A stretch of 5,969 nt of DNA. It comes from an uncultured Rhodospirillales bacterium. Its GTDB lineage: Bacteria > Pseudomonadota > Alphaproteobacteria > Rhodospirillales > 2-02-FULL-58-16. Positions within the stretch are counted from its first letter, which is position 1, and every line of letters starts with the position of its first letter. Location of the stretch: NCBI GenBank assembly GCA_913053795.1, contig CAJXGZ010000146.1, positions 1 to 5,969 of the forward strand, read 5' to 3'. The notes under the pieces are model-generated. The model was not told the DNA's origin and made no database searches. It saw only the letters and a program-made list of their open reading frames with translations. The translations under genes and the position numbers were made by a program. Below, one piece after another: positions 1 to 5,198 of the stretch.

Positions 1-1
1 C

Positions 2-487
2 GCCCGCTTCAAGCTGCCCCGCCCCATGAAGGGCCGGCCGGGTTGCCATTTTTCGTTTTCCGGCCTCAAGACGGCGGTCCGCCACGCCGCCCACGCCCTA
101 CCGGAAGGTGACTTTAAGGACCAGGACGTGGCCGACCTCTGCGCTTCCTTCCAAGCGGCGGCCGGGGACGTGCTGGTTGACCGGTTGGGCAACGGCCTTA
201 AGCAATTTACCGATTTACTGGGAAAGCCCACCGCTCTCGTCGCCGCCGGCGGCGTCGCCGCCAACCAATATTTGCGTCAATGCCTGGAGGGCTTGGCCCA
301 ACAATGGGAAGTCCCCCTGGCCGCCCCGCCCCTGGCGCTATGCACCGACAACGCCGCCATGATCGCCTGGGCCGGGCTGGAACGCCTGCAACTGAGCCTG
401 ACGGATGATCTCGACTTCGCCCCCCGCCCCCGCTGGCCGCTCGACCCCGACGCGCCCGCCGCCGCCTATGCGGGGGTGAAGGCGTGA
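2..487 (+). CDS. tsaD: tRNA N6-adenosine threonylcarbamoyltransferase TsaD, C-terminal part (5' end outside window)
   Basis: TsaD transfers the threonylcarbamoyl group from threonylcarbamoyl-AMP to A37 of ANN-decoding tRNAs (t6A), working with TsaB and TsaE in the bacterial cytosol. The reading frame is open from base 2, so the gene enters from the left edge; the Met at base 26 is internal, because the codons before it read ARFKLPRP, which is family sequence. About 161 residues are visible, roughly the C-terminal half of a family that is usually 335-365 residues. Visible landmarks are CHFSFSGLKTAVR (visible residues 15-27), the GGVAAN loop (83-88) and CTDNAAMIA (114-122), whose Asp is a metal/nucleotide-site residue in this ASKHA-fold family. 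The N-terminal HxxxH metal motif lies outside the window. The stop is TGA at 485-487 and the C-terminus looks natural, so the nearby IS has not truncated the protein. Identification is very secure. Confidence 0.96.
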   Translation, partial: ARFKLPRPMKGRPGCHFSFSGLKTAVRHAAHALPEGDFKDQDVADLCASFQAAAGDVLVDRLGNGLKQFTDLLGKPTALVAAGGVAANQYLRQCLEGLAQQWEVPLAAPPLALCTDNAAMIAWAGLERLQLSLTDDLDFAPRPRWPLDPDAPAAAYAGVKA

Positions 488-502
488 AGGGAAAAAATAT
501 TT

Positions 503-520
503 GGGGCTGTCCCAGATAAC
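503..520 (+). repeat. Left terminal inverted repeat of the IS
   Basis: This 18-bp sequence (GGGGCTGTCCCAGATAAC) is the exact reverse complement of 1203-1220. The match extends outward through TTT and A (to base 499), but those bases are AT-rich flank and may belong to the target. The innermost base, 520, is also the last base of the transposase TAG stop, so coding sequence runs right up to the repeat. Confidence 0.93.
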
Positions 521-1185
521 TAGCCCATATGCTCTCTAACCCACTGCCTCAATTGCGATAATTGGATTTGTGGGTCACTGTTGTTAAAACGCCATTCACA
601 TTCCTTCAAGAATAGGCCGAAATGGGCCTTTGGAACACCATTGAATTTGCGCATGTGGCGCTTGGCCTGGTTCCAAAAATTCTCAATCCCGTTGATGTGG
701 TTTTGTTTGTCTGCAAAGAGTTCGGAATGGTTGATCCGGAAGTGGTGAAAATCCGATACGTCCAACACGTTGTAGCCGCGCCAACAGTCCGAATAAACGA
801 TGCTATCAGGAACAACTTTGCGTTCAATGATTGGCAACAAGGTTGCTGAGGAGGCATCAGAGATGGTCTTCGTGTAGACCCTGCCACCGCGCTTTAGCAG
901 GCCGAACACAGGGATTTTTCCGGCGGCTCCCCGTCCGCGTTTGCCCTTGCGCTTGCCGCCGAAATAGCTTTCATCCACTTCGATCTCGCCGCCAAACATG
1001 GCCTCGCTCTCCGCTTCCAGTTCAATAGTGATGATCTCGCGTAGACGGAGAAAGTAGAAGGCCGCTGTTTTGCGGTTCACTCCACATAGGCTTGAAGCTG
1101 TCCGGGCCGTTGTTCCCGCAACAAAATGCTCAATCAGCCGATCCTGTTTATATTTGCTAAGTCTACTCTTGCGCATAGTTCCCAT
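520..1185 (-). CDS. IS1595-family (IS1016/ISXO2-like) DDE transposase
   Basis: This 221-residue protein catalyses cut-and-join transposition of the surrounding element. The N-terminal ~50 residues (MRKSRLSKYKQDRL..., TARTASSLCGVNRKTAAFYFLRLR) form a helix-turn-helix-like DNA-binding part with no zinc ribbon, as is usual for the short IS1016-type proteins. The ISXO2-like catalytic domain follows: D71 in EIEVDESYFGGKRKG, D133 in VYSDCWRGY and E168 in HINGIENFWNQAKRHMRKFNG, the expected DDE triad, with a C-terminal ECEWRFNN motif typical of the family. No frameshift or internal stop is present, so it should be active. The first ATG (1185-1183) gives MGTMRKSR; the second ATG (1176-1174) gives MRKSR, the more usual family N-terminus, and is preceded by GGGAAC, so the true start may be residue 4. 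The TAG stop overlaps the left inverted repeat by one base. Confidence 0.95.
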   Translation of the reverse strand: MGTMRKSRLSKYKQDRLIEHFVAGTTARTASSLCGVNRKTAAFYFLRLREIITIELEAESEAMFGGEIEVDESYFGGKRKGKRGRGAAGKIPVFGLLKRGGRVYTKTISDASSATLLPIIERKVVPDSIVYSDCWRGYNVLDVSDFHHFRINHSELFADKQNHINGIENFWNQAKRHMRKFNGVPKAHFGLFLKECEWRFNNSDPQIQLSQLRQWVREHMG

Positions 1186-1208
1186 GATAACCCCAAAACT
1201 CGGTTATC
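1186..1208 (-). promoter_or_regulatory. Hairpin abutting the transposase start, partly formed by the right IS end
   Basis: GATAACC (1186-1192) and GGTTATC (1202-1208) are perfect 7-bp inverted arms around a 9-nt spacer. The outer arm lies mostly inside the right terminal repeat (1203-1220). In transposase mRNA the second arm ends exactly at the ATG at 1185, and the G-rich stretch that could act as ribosome binding site falls in the loop and arm. A transcript entering from outside the element would contain the whole structure. By analogy with IS10 and IS50, where similar end-derived hairpins prevent translation of read-through transcripts, it may limit transposase synthesis. The palindrome is seen directly; the role is inferred. 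Confidence 0.5.
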
Positions 1209-1220
1209 TGGGACAGCCCC
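1203..1220 (-). repeat. Right terminal inverted repeat of the IS
   Basis: This is the perfect 18-bp reverse complement of 503-520, and lies at the transposase-start end of the element. Its inner 6 bases (GTTATC) also serve as one arm of the hairpin next to the transposase start codon. Confidence 0.93.
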
Positions 1221-1236
1221 AAATTTTATTACTTAT

Positions 1237-1274
1237 AAAAAAAACCTGGAGGAGCCGCTGATCAGTTTCCGGTC
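1237..1274 (-). terminator. Possible weak intrinsic terminator of the flavoprotein gene
   Basis: On the minus strand, a run of eight T (1244-1237) follows a bulged stem: GACCGGA (1274-1268) can pair with TCCAGGTT (1250-1243), giving about seven pairs including one G-T and a bulged A, with a loop of about 17 nt. The left arm overlaps the last codons of the gene. The stem is short and imperfect, so termination may be leaky and would let transcripts run into the IS in the same sense as its transposase. The T-run is clear; the terminator call is tentative. Confidence 0.3.
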
Positions 1275-2659
1275 AAGAAGCGGTCCACAAGCTGCTGAAC
1301 GGTCGGAATAAAGCCGTTCTTGTAATAAGGATCTTTGGCGAACATGTAGGCGTTGTGACCGGCGAACATAAGGTTGTTATCCAGTTCGCCGCCGTGGGCG
1401 ATGTCTTGAAGGGTTTTTTGAATGCAGAACGAGCGGGGGTCCGCCATCTTGCCGGTGGAGCCTTCTTCGTTTTCCGCCCAATTGCTGAACCTGCAGGCGC
1501 TTAGGCAGCCCATGCAATTCTGCTGATCCTTGAGAATTTCCGCCGCTTTTTCCGGGGTTACGAAAATAAGCGTGGAGTCGGGCGTTTTCAGGCCCTCGGT
1601 GAAGCCTTCCCCGATCCATCCATCGGCGCGGGCCTTGTCTTCGGGCTTCAGGTAAACCGGCCTTGCGCGGGCGCCGACGGGCAAAGCGGCGGTATGGCCG
1701 CCTTCTTCGGCGCGCTTGTAATCCACTTGGCGCTTATTGCGTTCCTCAAGCTCCTTAAGAAAGGGGTTCCTGACCGCCGAAGAATAGAAACCGGTCGGAC
1801 TGAACTTGTTCAAGAATACGTCGCCATCCTTCAGTGAAAGCAGTTTCTTTTTCCAAGCGCCGCAAACCGGGCTCTCCCTGGTCAAGATGGCTCTGGTGCC
1901 GAATTGGAAGGCGATGGGTCCCAGTTCTTCATTGCCGATCCAATCTTGCCAATCGCGCAGATACCAAACGCCGCCGGCCATGACGATGGGGGTTTCCCCC
2001 TGACCGCATTGGCGCATGACGTCGCGCAAATCCTTGACGCGGGGGTAAGGGGATTGGGGCTCCTGATAGTTTTCGGAATTGCTCAATCCGTTATGACCGC
2101 CGGCAAGCCAGGGATCCTCGTAGACCACCCCGCCAAGGAGTTCTCCGAACTTGTAATACGCCCGCTTCCACAGAGCGTTGAAGGCGCGGGCGGAGGAAAC
2201 AATAGGATAATAATAAACTTTGTATTTGGCGGAAATCTCCGCCACCCGATAGGGCAGGCCGGCGCCGCAGGTTATGCCGTGAACCAACCCCTTGGCGCCT
2301 TCCAGGACGCCACGAAGGATGCGTTCCGTTCCCCCGGCTTCCCATAGCACGTTGAGGTGGATACGCCCCTTGCCTTTGGATGTTTCGTGGGCGATGCGCG
2401 CTTGATAGATTCCGCCCCGAATGGCGTAATCGATGAGTTCTTCATAGCGTTGAGAGCGGGTTGATCCGTGATAGGCCTGAGGAATGATTTTGCCGTCCTC
2501 GCCGAAAGTATCCGGATTGACGCAGGAAAAGGTGCCGACGCAATTGGCCGCCGCCCAGGCCCCGGAGCTTTCGCCATTGGACACCGAGACGCCCTTGCCG
2601 CCTTCAACCAGCGGTAGCACTTCGCGTCCTGAAATGACAATGGGCTTAAGGGTCTTCAC
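1262..2659 (-). CDS. Nitronate monooxygenase-like (2-nitropropane dioxygenase family) FMN-dependent oxidoreductase with C-terminal cysteine cluster
   Basis: This 465-residue protein resembles the NMO/enoyl-reductase II-like FMN TIM-barrel family. Visible family signatures are HGITCGAGLP (127-136), AGGHNG (186-191, with H189 at the position of the catalytic His of nitronate monooxygenases), MAGGVW (227-232) and the phosphate-binding FQFGTRA (251-257). No signal peptide or membrane segment is seen, so it is probably cytosolic. The C-terminal ~130 residues are beyond the minimal barrel and contain C382, C385, C389 and C412 (C-x2-C-x3-C-x22-C), which could bind an Fe-S cluster. The start is GTG at 2659: an in-frame TGA at 2680-2678 lies only 18 nt further upstream, and no ATG or clear Shine-Dalgarno is present. 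It begins 24 nt after the pnp stop on the same strand, so co-transcription is likely. True substrate is unknown; nitronate oxidation is a family-level guess and other flavin oxidoreductase activities are equally possible. Confidence 0.85.
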   Translation of the reverse strand: MKTLKPIVISGREVLPLVEGGKGVSVSNGESSGAWAAANCVGTFSCVNPDTFGEDGKIIPQAYHGSTRSQRYEELIDYAIRGGIYQARIAHETSKGKGRIHLNVLWEAGGTERILRGVLEGAKGLVHGITCGAGLPYRVAEISAKYKVYYYPIVSSARAFNALWKRAYYKFGELLGGVVYEDPWLAGGHNGLSNSENYQEPQSPYPRVKDLRDVMRQCGQGETPIVMAGGVWYLRDWQDWIGNEELGPIAFQFGTRAILTRESPVCGAWKKKLLSLKDGDVFLNKFSPTGFYSSAVRNPFLKELEERNKRQVDYKRAEEGGHTAALPVGARARPVYLKPEDKARADGWIGEGFTEGLKTPDSTLIFVTPEKAAEILKDQQNCMGCLSACRFSNWAENEEGSTGKMADPRSFCIQKTLQDIAHGGELDNNLMFAGHNAYMFAKDPYYKNGFIPTVQQLVDRFLTGN

Positions 2660-2683
2660 GGGAATGTACTCAACAATTCAAAA

Positions 2684-4810
2684 CTATTTTTTTCCGGAAA
2701 TGTCCTCGCCGGTCTCCTGGTCCACGGCCCTGAGAGACAGCTTAACCTTGCCCCGGTCGTCAATGCCGATCAGCTTGACCTTCACCATATCGCCGACCTT
2801 GACCACATCCGTTGTTTGGCCGACCCGCCCTTCAGCCAGCTCACTAATATGAACCAAGCCGTCTTTGGAGCCCATGAAATTGACGAAGGCTCCAAAATCG
2901 ACGGTCTTCACCACCTTGCCGGTGTAAAGGGCGCCGATTTCGGGTTCGGCGGTGATGTTGCGGATCCAATCAATAGCGGCCTGAGCGGCGGCTTCATCGA
3001 CGGCCGCCACCTTGATCGTGCCGTCGTCCTCGATGTCGATCTTAGCGCCGGTGGTCTCGCTGATTTCACGAATCATCTTGCCGCCCGGTCCGATAACCTC
3101 GCGGATTTTATCCTTGTTAATCTTGATGGTGGTGATCCTTGGCGCGTTGTCGCTGACTGAATCGCGCGCGTTTTTCAGCGCCTTGTTCATCTCGCCGAGG
3201 ATATGCAGCCTGCCGTCGCGGGCCTGGCCAAGCGCTTGGCTCATGATGTCTTCGGTGATCGACGTGATTTTGATGTCCATCTGTAGCGAGGTGATCCCAT
3301 TTTCCGTACCGGCGACCTTGAAATCCATGTCGCCGAGATGATCCTCGTCACCCAGAATATCGGACAGAACGGCGAAGCCGTCGTCCTCTTTTATCAATCC
3401 CATGGCGATGCCGGCCACCGGCCGGGTCAAGGGAACTCCGGCGTCCATCATCGAAAGCGAGGCGCCGCAGACAGTGGCCATGGAGGACGAGCCGTTGGAC
3501 TCGGTGATCTCGGAAACAATCCGGATGGTGTAGGGGAAGTCTTCCTTGCTGGGCATGAGAGGACGCAAGGCCCGCCAGGCAAGCTTGCCGTGTCCGATCT
3601 CGCGGCGTCCGGTGAATCCGAAACGTCCGGCCTCGCCGACCGAATAAGGCGGGAAATTGTAATGAAGCAGGAAATGCTCGCGGTACTCCCCGGCAAGGGC
3701 GTCGATGCGCGCCTCGTCCTGGCCGGTGCCGAGCGTGGCGACCACCAAGGCCTGGGTCTCGCCGCGGGTGAACAAGGCGCTTCCATGGGTGCGCGGAAGA
3801 ATCCCCACCTCGGCGGCGATGGGCCTGACCGTTTTGGTGTCGCGGCCGTCGATGCGCTTGCCGGTCTTGAGAATATCCCGGCGGACGATATCTTTTTCCA
3901 GGCTCTTAAAGGCGCCTCCAAAGGCGTCCTCGAGAATTTTCTGATCAAGACTCTCGTCCGCCTCCAATTCTTCGGTGACGCGGGTTTTAACCTTGGAAAT
4001 CTTTTCGTGCCGCGCCATCTTGTCGGTCTCGCCGTAGGCCTTGCGAAGGTCGGCCTCGGCCATTTTGGCGACGCGCTTTGTGATTTCCTCAATCTCGGCC
4101 GGCGGCTCGGGCATGATGCGGGGCTCCTTGGCGCAAGCCTCGGCAAGCTCGATAATGGCCTCGATAACCGGCTGAAAAGCGTTATGGCCGAAGGTTACGG
4201 CGCCCAACATCACTTCTTCCGACAATTCCGAGGCCTCGGACTCCACCATCAGCACGCCTTCGCGGGTGCCGGCGACGACCAGGTCCAGATCGCTGCTGGA
4301 CATTTCGTCAATCTGGGGGTTAAGCGAATATTCGCCGGAAATATATCCGACGCGGCAGCCGCCGATAGGCCCCATGAACGGCAATCCTGATAGGGTCAGC
4401 GCCGCCGAGGTCCCGACCAAGGCGACGATGTCGGGATCGTTTTCCAGATCATGGGTCAACACGGTGCAAATAATTTGGGTTTCACACTTGAAGCCCTTGG
4501 CGAACAAGGGACGGATGGGCCTGTCGATAAGGCGCGACGTCAGCGTTTCCTTTTCACCGGGGCGTCCCTCGCGCTTGAAAAAGCCGCCGGGAATTTTTCC
4601 GGCAGCGAAGGTCTTCTCCTGGTAATGCACGGCCAAAGGGAAGAAGTCGAGCCCTGGACGCGGCTTTTGCTCGCCAACGACGGTGCACAGCACCTTGGTG
4701 TCGCCGTAAGACGCCATGACGGCGCCGTCGGCCTGACGCGCGATTTTTCCTGCTTCGAGCACCAATTTGCGGCCGCCCCAGTCGATTTCCTTCCTGAATT
4801 CCTTAAACAT
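2684..4810 (-). CDS. pnp: Polyribonucleotide nucleotidyltransferase (PNPase)
   Basis: PNPase is a cytosolic trimeric 3'-5' exoribonuclease that uses phosphate to release NDPs, degrading mRNA and adding or trimming tails, often within the RNA degradosome. The 708 residues match the usual ~700. Domains in order: first RNase PH-like domain (~12-145, with FFKREGRPGEKE at 77-88 and RLIDRPIRPLF at 93-103), all-helical linker (~150-310), second RNase PH-like catalytic domain (~320-555, with SNGSSSMA at 438-445 and the acidic GDEDHLGDMDFKVAGT at 487-502 that supplies metal-binding aspartates), KH domain (~558-620, GPGG loop at 574-577) and S1 domain (~625-695, VKTVDFGAFV and GLVHISEL). All key motifs are present. 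Start ATG at 4810 has a good AGAGGA ribosome site 9 nt upstream. It follows rpsO, the standard bacterial arrangement, and is probably autoregulated through its leader. Confidence 0.98.
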   Translation of the reverse strand: MFKEFRKEIDWGGRKLVLEAGKIARQADGAVMASYGDTKVLCTVVGEQKPRPGLDFFPLAVHYQEKTFAAGKIPGGFFKREGRPGEKETLTSRLIDRPIRPLFAKGFKCETQIICTVLTHDLENDPDIVALVGTSAALTLSGLPFMGPIGGCRVGYISGEYSLNPQIDEMSSSDLDLVVAGTREGVLMVESEASELSEEVMLGAVTFGHNAFQPVIEAIIELAEACAKEPRIMPEPPAEIEEITKRVAKMAEADLRKAYGETDKMARHEKISKVKTRVTEELEADESLDQKILEDAFGGAFKSLEKDIVRRDILKTGKRIDGRDTKTVRPIAAEVGILPRTHGSALFTRGETQALVVATLGTGQDEARIDALAGEYREHFLLHYNFPPYSVGEAGRFGFTGRREIGHGKLAWRALRPLMPSKEDFPYTIRIVSEITESNGSSSMATVCGASLSMMDAGVPLTRPVAGIAMGLIKEDDGFAVLSDILGDEDHLGDMDFKVAGTENGITSLQMDIKITSITEDIMSQALGQARDGRLHILGEMNKALKNARDSVSDNAPRITTIKINKDKIREVIGPGGKMIREISETTGAKIDIEDDGTIKVAAVDEAAAQAAIDWIRNITAEPEIGALYTGKVVKTVDFGAFVNFMGSKDGLVHISELAEGRVGQTTDVVKVGDMVKVKLIGIDDRGKVKLSLRAVDQETGEDISGKK

Positions 4811-4819
4811 CTTTATTTA

Positions 4820-4826
4820 TCCTCTT
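4820..4826 (-). promoter_or_regulatory. Ribosome binding site of pnp
   Basis: AAGAGGA on the minus strand lies 9 nt before the ATG at 4810 and matches the anti-Shine-Dalgarno well. It fixes the pnp start, which also gives the normal family N-terminus MFKEFRKEIDW. Confidence 0.75.
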
Positions 4827-4840
4827 TCATCCAAACAGTA

Positions 4841-4866
4841 TCGTCGCCATACGAATTCGGCGTCGA
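4841..4866 (-). promoter_or_regulatory. Stem-loop in the rpsO-pnp intergenic leader
   Basis: In the transcript, TCGACGCC pairs with GGCGACGA around a 10-nt loop (GAATTCGTAT); seven of eight positions pair, with a single A-A mismatch, and one outer G-T pair is possible. It lies about 30 nt before the pnp start and about 50 nt after the rpsO stop. No T-run follows it, so it does not look like an intrinsic terminator. In E. coli the pnp leader forms a stem that RNase III cleaves as the first step of PNPase autoregulation; this hairpin is a candidate for a similar role or for rpsO mRNA 3'-end processing. Structure seen, function inferred. Confidence 0.5.
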
Positions 4867-4914
4867 CTTTCATTACTTTTGATCCCGCGCCGTCATATTT
4901 CCGCATAAAACAGG

Positions 4915-5184
4915 TTATCTGCGCAGGCCCAGTCGTTGAACCAGCTGTTCATAGCGTTTGACGTCTTTTTTCATTACGTAGTCAAGCAAGCGCCGGCGCT
5001 GGCTAACCATCATCAAGAGCCCGCGACGGGAATGGTTATCTTTTTTATGGGTCTTAAAATGTTCGGTTAGATTTTGAATGCGTTCGCTCAGTATGGCGAC
5101 CTGCACTTCGGGCGAACCGGTGTCGCCCTTCTTGACAGCGAACTCCTTGATGAGCTCCTGTTTCCGCTCCGCGGCAATCGACAT
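4915..5184 (-). CDS. rpsO: 30S ribosomal protein S15
   Basis: S15 is a primary 16S rRNA-binding protein of the small-subunit platform; it contacts the h20-h21-h22 junction and helps form bridge B4. The 89-residue length is exactly typical. Visible signatures are GDTGSPEVQVA (20-30) and LTEHFKTHKKDNHSRRGLL (39-57), including the conserved H42, H46, D49 and S52 of the rRNA-binding surface, and the C-terminal YEQLVQRLGLRR. Start ATG at 5184 has GGAG seven nt upstream. It starts 14 nt after truB and precedes pnp by 104 nt. In E. coli S15 represses its own translation through a leader structure; here the leader is too short to judge, since most of it would fall inside truB. Confidence 0.98.
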   Translation of the reverse strand: MSIAAERKQELIKEFAVKKGDTGSPEVQVAILSERIQNLTEHFKTHKKDNHSRRGLLMMVSQRRRLLDYVMKKDVKRYEQLVQRLGLRR

Positions 5185-5189
5185 CGTTT

Positions 5190-5195
5190 ACTCCA
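5190..5195 (-). promoter_or_regulatory. Ribosome binding site of rpsO
   Basis: TGGAGT on the minus strand places GGAG seven nt before the ATG at 5184. It begins 3 nt after the truB TGA (5201-5199), so a ribosome finishing truB would stop almost on this site, which makes translational coupling of truB and rpsO plausible. Confidence 0.7.
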
Positions 5196-5198
5196 TTA

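Larger units (their letters stand above)
503..1220 (-). mobile_element. IS1595-family insertion sequence (IS1016/ISXO2-like), complete, 718 bp
   Basis: The element is bounded by perfect 18-bp inverted repeats that begin GGGGCTGTCCC at each end and encloses a single transposase gene on the minus strand. A total size near 700 bp, one orf and GGG-type ends fit the IS1016 group of the IS1595 family, whose members usually make 8-bp AT-rich target duplications. The flanking octamers are AAATATTT (495-502) and AAATTTTA (1221-1228), which agree at 6 of 8 positions; this may be a decayed duplication or chance in AT-rich DNA. It lies 15 bp past the tsaD stop and 41 bp from the stop of the convergent flavoprotein gene, so no gene is broken. 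Base composition appears less GC-rich than its neighbours. Intact orf and perfect ends suggest a recent or still mobile copy. Confidence 0.93.

Noticed and set aside
503..1220. IS as a disruption of tsaD or of the flavoprotein gene
   Set aside because: Both neighbours have natural stop codons outside the element (485-487 and 1264-1262) and normal-looking C-termini.
1221..1261. Promoter for the transposase in the AT-rich flank (TATAAG and TAATAAAAT on the minus strand)
   Set aside because: The -10-like strings are present, but no convincing -35 lies at 16-18 nt and the stretch is simply A/T-rich.
1904..2347. A 147-codon + strand frame opposite the flavoprotein gene
   Set aside because: It is antisense to a well-supported gene and has no family motifs, so I treat it as a shadow.
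3338..4390. A 350-codon open frame on the + strand opposite pnp
   Set aside because: It is wholly antisense to an unmistakable pnp, shows no recognisable domain, and long antisense frames are common in GC-rich genes.
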